NCBI RefSeq assembly: GCF_012034335.1
Contig: NZ_JAATHJ010000008.1
Coordinates: 62,001 to 126,000, forward strand
Reading direction: 5' to 3'
Source: Alkalicoccus luteus
GTDB taxonomy: Bacteria > Bacillota > Bacilli > Bacillales > Salisediminibacteriaceae
DNA: 64,000 nucleotides
A model generated the notes under the pieces. The model made no database searches. It was given only the letters and a program-made list of their open reading frames with translations, and was not told where the DNA came from. This document shows positions 1 to 12,904 of this stretch, in pieces. The position numbers and the translations under genes are program-made. Position 1 is the first letter of the stretch. Each line of letters starts with the position of its first letter.

Positions 1-1756
<1,756 letters not shown>

Positions 1757-1812
1757 TGTAAAGACAGCGGGGGAGGCATTCCTCCCCGGCTTTTCCGCAG
1801 TAAAGGTGGTGA

Positions 1813-2703
<891 letters not shown>

Positions 2704-2712
2704 GACAGCTAA

Positions 2713-4143
<1,431 letters not shown>

Positions 4144-4200
4144 TACACGGCCTCACGTCCGGCACGAGCTGCCGGCACGATGCCATCAGCAAATCGAAGC

Positions 4201-4230
4201 GCCCGCTTCTGCTTAACGGCAGAAGGCGGC
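4201..4230 (+). promoter_or_regulatory. Stem-loop between atpD and atpC
   Basis: An imperfect inverted repeat (CCGCTTCTGC, a TTAAC loop, then GGCAGAAGGCGG) lies just ahead of the atpC ribosome-binding site (GAGAAGGAGGGTG). There is no T-run, so it is not a classical terminator. It could protect the upstream message or reduce read-through into atpC; that role is inference from position. Confidence 0.4.
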
Positions 4231-4252
4231 CTTTCGAGAAGGAGGGTGACCG

Positions 4253-4654
4253 GTGAGTACGATGCAAGCGAACGTCGTCACTCCAGACGGCACCGTATTT
4301 GACGGAGAAGTGAACATGATCAGCGTGAGAACGATCGAAGGCGAGCTCGGCATCCTGCCGCGCCACCTTCCGCTCGTGACTCCGCTCGATATCGGACCAG
4401 TCCGCCTCAAGCAGGATGGCAAGGTCCAGCTCATCGCACTGAGCGGCGGCTTCATGGAAGTCCGCGGCGATGAGGTCAACGTGCTTGCTGAATCCGCAGA
4501 GCTGCCGTCTGACATTGATATTACCCGGGCCCGCGCCGCGAAGGAACGCGCCGAGCGCCGACTCCAAGAGGCGAAAAAGGAAAACATTGATTTCCGCCGC
4601 GCCGAGCTGGCATTAAAGCGCGCGTTGAACCGACTCGACGTCGCCCAGGGTTAA
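4253..4654 (+). CDS. atpC: ATP synthase F1 subunit epsilon
   Basis: A 133-residue protein starting with GTG after a strong GAAGGAGGGTG site. The N-terminal beta-sandwich includes [16 protein letters not shown], a conserved epsilon motif. The C-terminal part is a helical hairpin rich in Arg, Ala and Glu ([16 protein letters not shown]). Epsilon binds the foot of gamma and can inhibit ATP hydrolysis. It closes the operon and is followed 7 bases later by a strong terminator. The 109-base gap before it is longer than elsewhere in the operon and contains a hairpin. Confidence 0.97.
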   Translation: MSTMQANVVTPDGTVFDGEVNMISVRTIEGELGILPRHLPLVTPLDIGPVRLKQDGKVQLIALSGGFMEVRGDEVNVLAESAELPSDIDITRARAAKERAERRLQEAKKENIDFRRAELALKRALNRLDVAQG

Positions 4655-4661
4655 AAAGAAG

Positions 4662-4692
4662 ACCGGACGCCTTACCAGGTGTCCGGTTTTTT
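4662..4692 (+). terminator. Terminator of the atp operon
   Basis: The arms ACCGGAC(A/G)C...GTGTCCGGT pair around a short loop and are followed by six T residues. It starts 8 bases after the atpC stop. An identical 31-base copy recurs at 5255-5285. Confidence 0.9.
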
Positions 4693-5250
4693 AGGCTGTT
4701 GAAAAAGTCTATTAGCTGCCATGTTTATTCGTTTAGTTGTATTTCCTCTCTGTTTACCGGAGGAAACTTGCCGTGGGCTGGTCTTCAGCTATTTCTCAGG
4801 GTGACCCTCGTATGCGTTGATGCCGTTAGCAGATCTGAACGGCACGGAATCTTCAGGCTGCGCGGCTTCCACGGGCACGCCGGACACATCGGGAAAACGG
4901 CTCTGATTCTTAGAGAATAATGTCATAATAGGCAGACGCGACTATTTTATAACTTTTATCATGAATTCTGGGAAGTACTAGCACTCCTATTCAACATCGA
5001 AACGTCTCATTAGGAAGGTTCTATCTGTATGGAAGCCGATTGTGCAGTCATAACCAGGCATTTGAAACGCACAGCCAGCTGCCGACATCGAAGGACCTCG
5101 ACTCCTGGAGGATCAGAACGTGGCGAAGATCCAGCGCTTCCGAAAGCAGGAGGAAGCGGTTAGCGTGTGCCCGTTCCCTCCGGAAAGCGAGTGTCCGCAG
5201 ATACAGGCAGATTCAACGTTATTCACCTATAATCATGCTATCAACACTCT
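4693..5250. mobile_element. MITE-like or decayed insertion element
   Basis: This 558-base segment has imperfect inverted ends: the left reads AGGCTGTTGA and the reverse complement of the right reads AGAGTGTTGA (8 of 10 identical). It contains no ORF resembling a transposase. Internal stretches such as GACTCCTGGAGGATC and CCGGAAAGCGAGTGTCCGCAG resemble non-coding repeats common in Bacillaceae intergenic regions (from memory, not a search). It lies exactly between two identical copies of the atp terminator. Whether it was ever mobile is inference. Confidence 0.45.
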
Positions 5251-5254
5251 GAAA

Positions 5255-5285
5255 ACCGGACGCCTTACCAGGTGTCCGGTTTTTT
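5255..5285 (+). terminator. Second identical copy of the atp terminator
   Basis: Base-for-base repeat of the stem, loop and T-run at 4662-4692, on the far side of the MITE-like segment. No gene ends here, so it probably arose by duplication when the intervening segment arrived. Confidence 0.7.
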
Positions 5286-5299
5286 CTATGCGCTGGGAT

Positions 5300-5475
5300 A
5301 TGATAACTTGCCCTGGAGAATGATAACTTCATGAGAGGAAATGAAAAGATTTTCTGTATAGCGAACGCCGAATGATAACCGTAATACGTTTCCCGTCCAG
5401 ATTGAAAAGTTTGAGCCTCCAAATGATAAGATTACAGCTCCGTTTAATAAGTTCAACGCCGGAAATAATAACTTT
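5300..5475. repeat. Periodic array of ATGATAA-like motifs, about 20.5 bp apart
   Basis: Short A-rich units (GATAAC, GAAAAG, GAACGC, TAATACG, GAAAAG, GATAAG, TAATAAG, AATAAC) occur with anchor positions near 5303, 5323, 5344, 5364, 5385, 5405, 5426, 5446 and 5467. The spacing is almost constant at 20-21 bp while the sequence between is unconserved. It resembles the larger arrays at 39-63 kb in period but not in motif. No gene overlaps it. Confidence 0.6.
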
Positions 5476-5963
5476 CCGGCAAAGCAGCGGGCGCTGAGAT
5501 TCGCCAGAAGAATAACCGCTGACCGTCCCCTTCCCCTGTGAAAGAAAATATTCCAAACTTCCCGTAAAATATCCGATAAAGTGAAACGTCTCGAACCATA
5601 ACTCGTCTAATGAGATGCAGAATCAGGATGAAACGCTTCCTTTGCCTCATACAGCGGCTTCTTTCAGCAAATATTACATTTTAATAACAAAAAGAGGGTT
5701 AAATTTGCTGGAAATAGTGAATGAGAGTATTAAGTGCTTTTTAGGCAAAATAGCGCTGTTTTCTGGCTTTTCTGTGCAACTATCAGCAAAATTGGTAAAT
5801 GTGTCCGAAAATCGTTCCAAATACCTAGCATTTTCTCGCGATTTATGCTTATAAGCGGTTTTCGCCAAGACATTTTTTCGTTATGATAGAGGTTGTGCCA
5901 GTCTGGGGTTCGTGCAGACTTTCACAAGAAAACGCACAGCAGAGCGTATTCGGAGGGTATGAG
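5476..5963. other. Intergenic region before ywzB
   Basis: Mostly AT-rich DNA without a convincing gene. A TATGAT hexamer at about 5882-5887 is a possible -10 box for ywzB/murA, but I see no good -35 partner. Short ORFs here have no recognisable start signals or motifs. Confidence 0.4.
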
Positions 5964-6200
5964 ATGATGTTTGAATCACTGGGACAGCAGTCACTGTTCA
6001 GCATTTTAATCAGTCTGATGGTGCTTGTCATCGTCTGGTGGTGTATCCAGTCCTTTCGATTTGATGTGTTTGTCAAAGATCCTGACGGGATCAAAGTGAA
6101 AACATTGATGATTCTTACGACGCTTGCACTGACCCATCTGGTAACCGGATTTATTCTGAACTACCTGAACTGGGCAACATCCCTGCGCTATATGTTTTGA
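5964..6200 (+). CDS. ywzB: DUF1146 small membrane protein (YwzB family)
   Basis: A 78-residue protein. The start at 5964 follows CGGAGGG; a longer in-frame start at 5883 has no ribosome site. It has two hydrophobic segments, LFSILISLMVLVIVWW (residues about 10-26) and ILTTLALTHLVTGFIL (about 50-66), with a basic/acidic connector containing FDVFVKDPDGIKVK. This matches the DUF1146 family found between atpC and murA in Bacillus. The molecular function is not known. Identification rests on size, topology and synteny. The ywmB gene that usually follows is missing here. Confidence 0.8.
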   Translation: MMFESLGQQSLFSILISLMVLVIVWWCIQSFRFDVFVKDPDGIKVKTLMILTTLALTHLVTGFILNYLNWATSLRYMF

Positions 6201-6447
6201 CCGGCCGACTTGAGACCCGTACATATAAACGTACGGCACCATCATGAACCGGGGAGCATGCCGGCTGCATCAGCTACTATGATGCCGGAACAATGCATTG
6301 TTGTACAGGGGTACAGCATTGCTCAAACAACGCGCAGAAAAAAATCAGCTTTAAAATGAACCAGACACTGTCTTTAAACGTTGTAATTAATAAGAAGCGA
6401 CACGACTACCAGTTGTAAAACGCAACATGGATACGGAGGGGAAAGCA

Positions 6448-7779
6448 TTGGAAAAAATTATTGTACAAGGCGGCCAGCGTCTGAGCGGTTCCGTGCGAAT
6501 TGAAGGAGCCAAAAACGCTGTACTGCCGGTTATCGCAGCATCCATTCTTGCCAGCAAGGGAACGAGCAACATTTACGACGTTCCGGCACTTGCAGATGTG
6601 TATACGATCAGTGAGGTGCTCCGCAATCTGAACGCTGATGTCGACTATAATGGAACGAACCACATTCAGGTAAACGCAGAACGCGACCTCGCAGTGGAAG
6701 CACCGTTTGAATACGTGCGGAAAATGCGCGCATCCTTTCTCGTTATGGGGCCGCTTCTCGCACGTGAAGGCCACGCCCGCATTGCACTTCCAGGCGGATG
6801 CGCAATCGGATCCCGTCCAATTGACCAGCATCTGAAAGGCTTCGAAGCAATGGGAGCGGAAGTGGAAATCGGCAATGGTTTCATTGAAGCGAAAGTGGAC
6901 GGACGACTCAAAGGCGACAAAGTGTACCTTGACTTCCCCAGCGTTGGCGCAACGGAAAACATCATGATGGCAGCTTCTATGGCTGAGGGCACGACGATCA
7001 TTGAAAACGCAGCAGAAGAGCCGGAAATTGTCTGCCTTGCGACGTACCTGAACGCGATGGGAGCAAAGGTTCGCGGTGCAGGAACAGGCACGATCCGGAT
7101 TGACGGGGTAGAAGAACTTCACGGAGCGAATCATACGATCATTCCGGACCGTATCGAAGCAGGAACGTACATGGCAGCCGCTGCTATCACAGGCGGCAAC
7201 GTGCTGATCGAAAACGTTCTGCCGGAACACCTTCGTCCGGTCATTGCAAAGATGACAGAGATGGGGGTTCACATCGAAGAAGAAGGAACCGGTCTTCGCG
7301 TGATCGGACCGGATAAGCTGAAGGCAGTCGACATTAAAACAATGCCGCATCCGGGCTTCCCGACTGATATGCAGTCGCAGATGATGGCGATGATGCTGAT
7401 CGCAGAAGGCAACAGCGTGATCACGGAAACGGTATTTGAGAACCGCTTCATGCACGTGGAAGAATTCCGCCGCATGAACGGAGATATTAAAATCGAAGGC
7501 CGTACGTCAATCGTAAACGGACCGGTTGCGCTGCAGGGAGCAGAAGTAGCCTCTACGGACCTCCGCGCAGGTGCTGCACTCGTTCTCACAGGTTTGGTCG
7601 CAGAAGGCCGGACGCGCGTGACGGAGCTGAAGCATATCGACCGCGGCTACGTTGGCTTTACGGAAAAGCTTCTCGCTCTCGGTGCAGACATTGAACGAGT
7701 GGGAGACATGGAAGAAGTACAGGAAGAAGCAGCGGCTACGGTTGAAGCGTCAGAGGAAACGGTCAGTTTTAAGGCGTAA
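6448..7779 (+). CDS. murA: UDP-N-acetylglucosamine 1-carboxyvinyltransferase
   Basis: A 443-residue enzyme for the first committed step of peptidoglycan synthesis: transfer of enolpyruvate from PEP to UDP-GlcNAc in the cytosol. I chose the TTG at 6448 because it gives the family N-terminus [16 protein letters not shown] and sits 7 bases after GGAGGGG; an upstream ATG (6427) has no site. The catalytic cysteine, target of fosfomycin, is present in [13 protein letters not shown] near residue 117, and the [11 protein letters not shown] substrate loop is near 22. The C-terminal tail is acidic and longer than usual ([16 protein letters not shown]). In Bacillus murAA is followed by spoIID; here a convergent catalase gene follows. 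Confidence 0.95.
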   Translation: MEKIIVQGGQRLSGSVRIEGAKNAVLPVIAASILASKGTSNIYDVPALADVYTISEVLRNLNADVDYNGTNHIQVNAERDLAVEAPFEYVRKMRASFLVMGPLLAREGHARIALPGGCAIGSRPIDQHLKGFEAMGAEVEIGNGFIEAKVDGRLKGDKVYLDFPSVGATENIMMAASMAEGTTIIENAAEEPEIVCLATYLNAMGAKVRGAGTGTIRIDGVEELHGANHTIIPDRIEAGTYMAAAAITGGNVLIENVLPEHLRPVIAKMTEMGVHIEEEGTGLRVIGPDKLKAVDIKTMPHPGFPTDMQSQMMAMMLIAEGNSVITETVFENRFMHVEEFRRMNGDIKIEGRTSIVNGPVALQGAEVASTDLRAGAALVLTGLVAEGRTRVTELKHIDRGYVGFTEKLLALGADIERVGDMEEVQEEAAATVEASEETVSFKA

Positions 7780-7807
7780 TATCATTCATACCGCACTTAT
7801 TCTTTAG

Positions 7808-7834
7808 AGCCCGGGCCAGGTGCCCGGGCTTTTC
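7808..7834 (+). terminator. Terminator after murA
   Basis: Perfect arms AGCCCGGGC and GCCCGGGCT with a CAGGT-containing loop, followed by TTTTC. It lies 29 bases past the murA stop. Confidence 0.85.
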
Positions 7835-7864
7835 ATTTCCCCGGAAATATTGCCAGGAACAGCA

Positions 7865-7910
7865 CAAAAAGAGCCAGACGAGGTGCATCACCTCCGTCTG
7901 GCTTCTTTTT
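7865..7910 (-). terminator. Terminator of the manganese catalase gene
   Basis: The arms GCCAGACG.AGG and CCT.CGTCTGGC form a long stem; on the minus strand it ends in TTTTTG, and the plus strand also carries a T-run, so it may act in both directions. It begins 8 bases after the catalase stop. Confidence 0.8.
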
Positions 7911-7917
7911 CGTGCGT

Positions 7918-8808
7918 TTACATGCGATCCTGCAGCTTTTTCGCGATGTCATAGAAATAATCAACGTCATAGCCTGGTGCGAATTCTTCTGTCTTCGCTT
8001 CGAAGTCCGGCTTTTCGCCACCCTCCGGCATGCCAATTTCCACTTCCAGCGGCTTGCCGTCATCCGGATGGTTCCCGACCCAGATTTTATCGATGTCGCG
8101 GTAGTCATCCGGGCTGAACGTAAACAGCTTACGATGAAGTCCCTGCATTTCAAATGCCTCGGCTTCTGCATATTTACTGTTGTCGAGATCCGGGATCGGC
8201 ATCATCTTCTTCACGTCTACGCCGGTCAGCTCTTCAAGGGCTTTTGCGTAAGCGAGCGTATGCACACCGCCGCGTACGAGCAGGTAGCCAATCATTTCCC
8301 GCGCGACCGGGTGGCTCGTCATCTCATACACGCGCATTTTATGTGTACGGGCTCCGCACTCCAGGAAGAAGTTGTGGAGAAGGTCCAGCACGAGCGTGCC
8401 GCTGTTAAATACGTAGTCACCCTGCCAGGGAATGTTCATGGAGTTTCCGGGAATGCTGGTCTGTGCGTTAACGATAAAGTGGTGGAGGTTCGGCCCGTCA
8501 AGGCCGTTTGCGAGCGGAGCATCCGGGTCCGGACTATCATCCGTCGCGCCTTCCATGAGAGAGTTAATCGTTGCGGAAACGAGCTCTACGTGTCCGAGCT
8601 CCTCACCGGAAATACTGCTGATCAAATCATAAAACGGCTTCAGCTTCTTTTTGCGCCGGAAGTTAAAGGACTGAGTCATGTAGTTCATCAAAGTCGACAT
8701 TTCGCCAAAACGTCCGCCCATCAGTTCCTGAACGGCTGCCGCGGCTTTCGGGTCTGCTTTGTCTGGCATCGGAAGATCAATTTGCAGCTTGTCAAAACGT
8801 TGGAACAT
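7918..8808 (-). CDS. Manganese catalase
   Basis: A 296-residue protein of the non-haem di-manganese catalase family, which converts hydrogen peroxide to water and oxygen. I use the ATG at 8808 because AAAGGAG lies 8 bases upstream; the open frame extends further but lacks a site. Metal-ligand motifs are visible: ELMGGRFGEMSTLMNYM with its glutamate near residue 35, EELGHVELVSATINSL near 70, then ECGARTHKMRVYEMT and HPVAREMIGYLLVRGG, which carry the second Glu/His pair. It is on the strand opposite its neighbours, between murA and mbl, where Bacillus genomes usually have spoIID, spoIIQ and spoIIID. That suggests an insertion into, or replacement of, the sporulation segment. Confidence 0.92.
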   Translation of the reverse strand: MFQRFDKLQIDLPMPDKADPKAAAAVQELMGGRFGEMSTLMNYMTQSFNFRRKKKLKPFYDLISSISGEELGHVELVSATINSLMEGATDDSPDPDAPLANGLDGPNLHHFIVNAQTSIPGNSMNIPWQGDYVFNSGTLVLDLLHNFFLECGARTHKMRVYEMTSHPVAREMIGYLLVRGGVHTLAYAKALEELTGVDVKKMMPIPDLDNSKYAEAEAFEMQGLHRKLFTFSPDDYRDIDKIWVGNHPDDGKPLEVEIGMPEGGEKPDFEAKTEEFAPGYDVDYFYDIAKKLQDRM

Positions 8809-9086
8809 TGTCTTCACTCCTTTATAGGTTATCAAACACGAACGGTTTACTAGTACCCGATCTTTCATATAAATAACGAAATTTTCTGAAAATCCATCTT
8901 TTGGCATAGGTGCCAATTCCAATACAGGCAGCTGCAGACGGAACAAAAGACCCGGGTATTTTCGGTAAAAGAAATAGCTGTCGATTCCCGTCTTATGGTA
9001 AAATGATAGAATGAGCGGATTTGTGTGCCTGCATACACGTCCTGTCTATAGAGCGGGAGTACATATTTATTAGGAGGCTTAGCTAC

Positions 9087-10082
9087 ATGTTTGGACGAGA
9101 TATCGGGATCGATTTAGGAACTGCTAACGTATTAATACATGTGAAAGGCCGGGGCATCGTTCTCGATGAACCGTCCGTCGTTGCAATTGAAACCGGTTCC
9201 GGGCAGGTGCTCGCAGTCGGAGAAGAAGCATTTAACATGGTAGGCCGCACGCCTGGAAACATTGTCGCGATTCGTCCGTTAAAAGACGGTGTTATCGCGG
9301 ATTTTGATACGACAGAAGCGATGCTGCGCCACTTTTTGCAAAAAATTAACATGCGTGGCTGGTTTTCCAAGCCGCGGATTTTAATCTGCTGTCCGACAAA
9401 CATCACTTCGGTCGAGCAGAAGGCGATCCGGGAGGCTGCTGAAAAAAGCGGCGGCAAGCAGATTTATATGGAAGCAGAACCGAAAGTAGCCGCAGTCGGC
9501 GCCGGGATGGACATCTGGCAGCCAAGCGGAAACATGGTCGTCGATATCGGAGGCGGTACGACGGATGTAGCGGTGCTGTCAATGGGGGATATCGTCACAG
9601 CGGAATCGATCCGCGTAGCAGGCGACCGTTTCGATCAGGACATTTTAACTCACATTAAGAAGAAGCATAAGCTCATGATCGGGGAGCGCACGGCAGAGCT
9701 GATTAAAAAAGAAATCGGCACCGTTTCCCCGCAGGGACGCGATGGAGATATGGAAATCCGCGGCCGTGACATGGTCACCGGGCTTCCGAAAACGATTATG
9801 GTTACAGCGCAGGAAGTAAAACAGGCGATGTCAGAATCCGTTTCCCACATCGTTCAGGCAGCAAGAACGGTCCTGGAAATTACACCGCCTGAACTTTCTG
9901 CCGATATTATAGACAGAGGGATCACGATCACAGGCGGAGGAGCCTATTTGCACGGCATCGATGAGCTGCTGAGTGATGAGCTGCTCGTACCGGTTTTTGT
10001 CGCAGAGGAGCCAATGCAGTGTGTCGCAAAAGGCACCGGAATTTTACTTGAGAACCTCGATAAAGTCCGCCGCAACCGCTGA
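9087..10082 (+). CDS. mbl: Rod-shape determining protein Mbl (MreB-like actin)
   Basis: A 331-residue bacterial actin that polymerises under the membrane and guides lateral wall synthesis. The ATG at 9087 follows TTAGGAGG at the right distance; a longer frame to 9021 is not supported. The N-terminus MFGRDIGIDLGTANVLIHVK is the phosphate-1 loop. DIGGGTTDVAVLS near residue 155 is phosphate-2, and GGGAYLHGIDELLS near 290 is the adenosine motif. Of the paralogues MreB, Mbl and MreBH, the position before flhO and flhP points to Mbl. The usual upstream neighbour spoIIID is absent. Confidence 0.93.
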   Translation: MFGRDIGIDLGTANVLIHVKGRGIVLDEPSVVAIETGSGQVLAVGEEAFNMVGRTPGNIVAIRPLKDGVIADFDTTEAMLRHFLQKINMRGWFSKPRILICCPTNITSVEQKAIREAAEKSGGKQIYMEAEPKVAAVGAGMDIWQPSGNMVVDIGGGTTDVAVLSMGDIVTAESIRVAGDRFDQDILTHIKKKHKLMIGERTAELIKKEIGTVSPQGRDGDMEIRGRDMVTGLPKTIMVTAQEVKQAMSESVSHIVQAARTVLEITPPELSADIIDRGITITGGGAYLHGIDELLSDELLVPVFVAEEPMQCVAKGTGILLENLDKVRRNR

Positions 10083-10106
10083 TCCAATAAGGAGGAATCT
10101 GTCACG

Positions 10107-10898
10107 ATGCTAAGAGGACTTTACACGGCGGGGGCCGGGATGATTGCCCAGCAGCGCCGCCAGGAAATGCTGACCAATAACATGGCCAATGCCGAAACGC
10201 CCGGATATAAAGCCGATCAGGCTTCGATGCGGACATTCCCGAACATGCTTCTCGAAGCAAGAGGAGGAAACGGCCCGCACGGCCAGATCGGAGCGCTCTC
10301 AACCGGCGTATATATGCAGGAACGAACGCCGAATTTCCGGCAGGGTGACGTGCAGGAAACGGGAAACAGCCTCGATGTGGCGCTGCTTGAAGGAGCGCTT
10401 CCAGAAGGAGCTGCGCTTATGTTCGAAACAGTGTCGGAAGATGGGGCACGCTATACGCGGAGCGGCAGCTTTACGGTTGATGCAGAAGGGTTTCTAACGA
10501 CTCCTTCCGGTCACTACATTCTCGATACGGACGGAAATGAAATAGAAGCCAGCAGCGAACAGATCACAGTGACGCCCGAAGGCCATGTGCTCGATGCGGA
10601 TGAAAATGAGATCGCACAGCTGAGTATCGTGGTGATTCCGGAGGCGGCCCAGCTCGTCAAAGAAGGCGAGGGACTGTTTGCGTATGAAGGGGAAGAAGCA
10701 GCTGTGACCGCGGTCGGGAACGAGGAAGCACCGTACACGCTCGAACAGGGCTTCATTGAACGGTCCAACGTCGACTCAAGACAGACGATGACGGAAATGA
10801 TGAACACGATGCGAACGTTTGAAGCAAATCAAAAAATGCTGCAGGCCTATGATCAGAGCCTGGAGCGCGCCGTTAACGACATCGGCCGCGTTCAGTAG
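10107..10898 (+). CDS. flhO: Flagellar rod/hook-basal body protein FlhO
   Basis: A 263-residue protein of the FlgF/FlgG-like rod family. The N-terminal motif MLRGLYTAGAGMIAQQRR followed by NNMANAETPGYKAD is the conserved flagellar rod signature. The C-terminus has the matching helix TMRTFEANQKMLQAYDQ. These two ends form the coiled-coil core of the extracellular rod, while the middle is a variable beta domain. AAGGAGGAATC precedes the start. It lies 24 bases after mbl and 17 before flhP, the same order as in B. subtilis, so the host is or was flagellated. FlhO and FlhP are exported by the flagellar type III apparatus without a cleaved signal. Confidence 0.9.
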   Translation: MLRGLYTAGAGMIAQQRRQEMLTNNMANAETPGYKADQASMRTFPNMLLEARGGNGPHGQIGALSTGVYMQERTPNFRQGDVQETGNSLDVALLEGALPEGAALMFETVSEDGARYTRSGSFTVDAEGFLTTPSGHYILDTDGNEIEASSEQITVTPEGHVLDADENEIAQLSIVVIPEAAQLVKEGEGLFAYEGEEAAVTAVGNEEAPYTLEQGFIERSNVDSRQTMTEMMNTMRTFEANQKMLQAYDQSLERAVNDIGRVQ

Positions 10899-10915
10899 CG
10901 AAAGGCAGGGATTTC

Positions 10916-11740
10916 ATGAACCAGTCGATGATAAATTCAGCGGTGACGATGGGACAGGTCCAGTACAAGCTGGACAACGTCGGTCATAACCTGGCAAACG
11001 CCGACACGACCGGCTTTAAGCGCAGAGATACTTCCTTTGCCGATCTGATGTTCCGCCAGGTGCAAAATCAGCGCGTCGGTCCGTATGAAGAAGGGCGGGA
11101 TACTCCTGCAGGCATCAGACGCGGCAGCGGAGCCGGTGTCGCTCAGACGGCCATTCGCTTTGAGCAGGGAACGCTTCAGCAGACAGGCAGGGATCTGGAT
11201 GCGGCCATTACCGAACCAGGGTTTTTCTTTGAGCTTGCAGCAGCTGAAGACGGCACGCGCCGATTTACGCGGGACGGCGCGTTTTACCTGAGTCCGGCGG
11301 AAGACGGAACGAATCAGCTCGTGAATGGAGAAGGCGAGTATATTCTCGGAGCAGACGGAGCTCCTGCAGCGATTCCTGAAAACTATGCCGGGTTGCGGAT
11401 TGATGAAACGGGTGGTATCTTTGTAACGGATGAAGATGGCACAGAAATCGCAGCTGGTGCCCTGCAGACAGTCGAAATCACAAAACCGCAGCTGCTGGAA
11501 CAGCAGGGCGGAGGCATCGTTTCTTTCCCGGATTTAGAGGAGCTTGGGGCAGCTGAAGCGGACGTTCTGGCTGACGGAAACGGGGCACAGGTCGTCCAGC
11601 AGCAGGCGCTTGAAATGGCAAACGTCGATACGGCAAAGCAAATGAGTGATATGGTTGCCGCGCAGCGCCACTATCAGTTCAACGCGAGTGCTGCAAACAT
11701 GACCGATCAGATGATGGGAATGGTCACGAACCTGCGTTAA
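10916..11740 (+). CDS. flhP: Flagellar rod/hook-basal body protein FlhP
   Basis: A 274-residue paralogue of FlhO. The N-terminal signature is present as VGHNLANADTTGFKRRD near residues 22-38 and the C-terminal one as QRHYQFNASAANMTDQM. The middle (residues about 95-200) is a variable, acidic domain. The start follows AAAGGCAGGGA. In B. subtilis FlhO and FlhP together form the distal rod. The acidic composition of both proteins fits the rest of the window. Confidence 0.9.
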   Translation: MNQSMINSAVTMGQVQYKLDNVGHNLANADTTGFKRRDTSFADLMFRQVQNQRVGPYEEGRDTPAGIRRGSGAGVAQTAIRFEQGTLQQTGRDLDAAITEPGFFFELAAAEDGTRRFTRDGAFYLSPAEDGTNQLVNGEGEYILGADGAPAAIPENYAGLRIDETGGIFVTDEDGTEIAAGALQTVEITKPQLLEQQGGGIVSFPDLEELGAAEADVLADGNGAQVVQQQALEMANVDTAKQMSDMVAAQRHYQFNASAANMTDQMMGMVTNLR

Positions 11741-11776
11741 CAGGAACAGCTTGAAAGACAGGGAGCATCGATACGT

Positions 11777-12088
11777 ATGAATGATGAAACCAAATACCGC
11801 ACGTCCAGCGGAAAAGAGGAAGAACAGCACGATAAGCCGGCAGAGCCTGCGGCGAAAGAGAAAAAGCAGCGAAGCGGATGGTTCTGGCGGCCGATCCGCT
11901 GGGTGCCGATCTGGCTGCGTATCGTGCTCGCACTCGTTTTAATTGCCGTATCCGGCGTGGTCGGTGCGATGATCGGCTATACGATCATCGGCGAAGGGAC
12001 CGATCCGATGGAGATTTTTGAGCCGGAAACGTGGCAGCATATTTATGATATTATTTACGGAGACACAGAGGGTGACGGCGGCAGCTGA
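11777..12088 (+). CDS. EpuA-family small membrane protein
   Basis: A 103-residue protein. A charged N-terminal region (residues 1-45, rich in Lys and Glu) precedes one transmembrane segment [20 protein letters not shown], then [11 protein letters not shown] and [12 protein letters not shown]. This matches the EpuA family, often labelled 'DNA-directed RNA polymerase subunit beta' in databases; that label is a historical artefact and nothing in the sequence suggests a polymerase role. It sits between flhP and fabZ, its usual context in Bacillaceae. The biochemical function is unknown to me. Confidence 0.8.
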   Translation: MNDETKYRTSSGKEEEQHDKPAEPAAKEKKQRSGWFWRPIRWVPIWLRIVLALVLIAVSGVVGAMIGYTIIGEGTDPMEIFEPETWQHIYDIIYGDTEGDGGS

Positions 12089-12129
12089 CACCCTTTTATG
12101 CGTCTAATGAACCGAAAGGATGGATACAG

Positions 12130-12558
12130 ATGCTTTCAACAGAAGAAATCAAAGAAATTATTCCGCACCGCTACCCTTTTCTGCTTATCGACCGGATTCT
12201 GGAGGTCGAAGAAGGAAAACGGGCAGTCGGCCTGAAAAACGTTACCGCTAACGAGGAATTTTTTAACGGTCATTTTCCGGACTATCCGGTGATGCCCGGC
12301 GTACTCATCATTGAAGCGCTCGCTCAGGTCGGAGCGGTAGCTATTTTAAAGAAAGAAGAAAACCGCGGCAAGCTGGCCTTCTTTGCAGGGATCGACAGCT
12401 GCCGGTTTAAAGGACAGGTAAAGCCGGGTGATCAGCTGGAGCTGGAAGTCGAAATCACACGGCTGCGCGGGCCGGTCGGCAAAGGAAAAGCCCAGGCTAA
12501 AGTAGACGGTAAGCTCGTTGCAGAAGCAGAGCTTATGTTTGCGTTAGGAGACAGCTGA
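12130..12558 (+). CDS. fabZ: 3-hydroxyacyl-ACP dehydratase FabZ
   Basis: A 142-residue hot-dog fold dehydratase of type II fatty acid synthesis, which removes water from 3-hydroxyacyl-ACP. The catalytic histidine is in [14 protein letters not shown] near residue 50 and the catalytic glutamate in [11 protein letters not shown] near 65. The N-terminal substrate motif [11 protein letters not shown] is intact. The start follows GAAAGGATGG. Length and order are normal for the family. A strong terminator follows 14 bases after the stop, closing the mbl-flhO-flhP-epuA-fabZ run. Confidence 0.95.
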   Translation: MLSTEEIKEIIPHRYPFLLIDRILEVEEGKRAVGLKNVTANEEFFNGHFPDYPVMPGVLIIEALAQVGAVAILKKEENRGKLAFFAGIDSCRFKGQVKPGDQLELEVEITRLRGPVGKGKAQAKVDGKLVAEAELMFALGDS

Positions 12559-12570
12559 ATAAACGTGACA

Positions 12571-12600
12571 GAAGCCGGGGAGCCATCCCCCGGCTTTTTG
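12571..12600 (+). terminator. Terminator after fabZ
   Basis: AAGCCGGGG and CCCCGGCTT arms with a short GAGCCATC-type loop followed by TTTTTG, 13 bases past the stop codon. Confidence 0.85.
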
Positions 12601-12904
12601 CGTGCTGCTTAACAACCGTCGAAGGAAGAAAGTCCGGTAAACGGAATCCGGAGAAACGTATCGTAAACCGAACACAAACGAGGAGGAAAGCAGGCAAAAA
12701 TGGGAAACGAGACTGGCTGGAAGAGCACCTGTTCCCGCTTTCCTGAGACTTTGGTACTTTATGAGAGGAATGTGGGAGATTGTCCAATCCCGGTTAGATA
12801 CGTTTTACAGAAGGGAGGGAAGGTAATAGACAGAACAGAGCGCTCGGGAGAGAAGAACCGGCGCCTGTGATAAAAAATGCAATTATTCCAAGGAGGAATT
12901 TATA
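12601..12904. other. Gene-free stretch before the lipoprotein cluster
   Basis: About 300 bases without a supported gene. AAGGAGGAATTTATA at its end is the ribosome site of the next gene. I do not see a clear -10/-35 pair. Confidence 0.4.

Noticed and set aside
4699-4920. 73-residue ORF inside the MITE-like segment
   Set aside because: No ribosome site, no motif, and composition unlike neighbouring genes.
11777-12088. RNA polymerase beta subunit
   Set aside because: Database labels for the EpuA family use this name, but the protein is a 103-residue single-span membrane protein with no polymerase motif.
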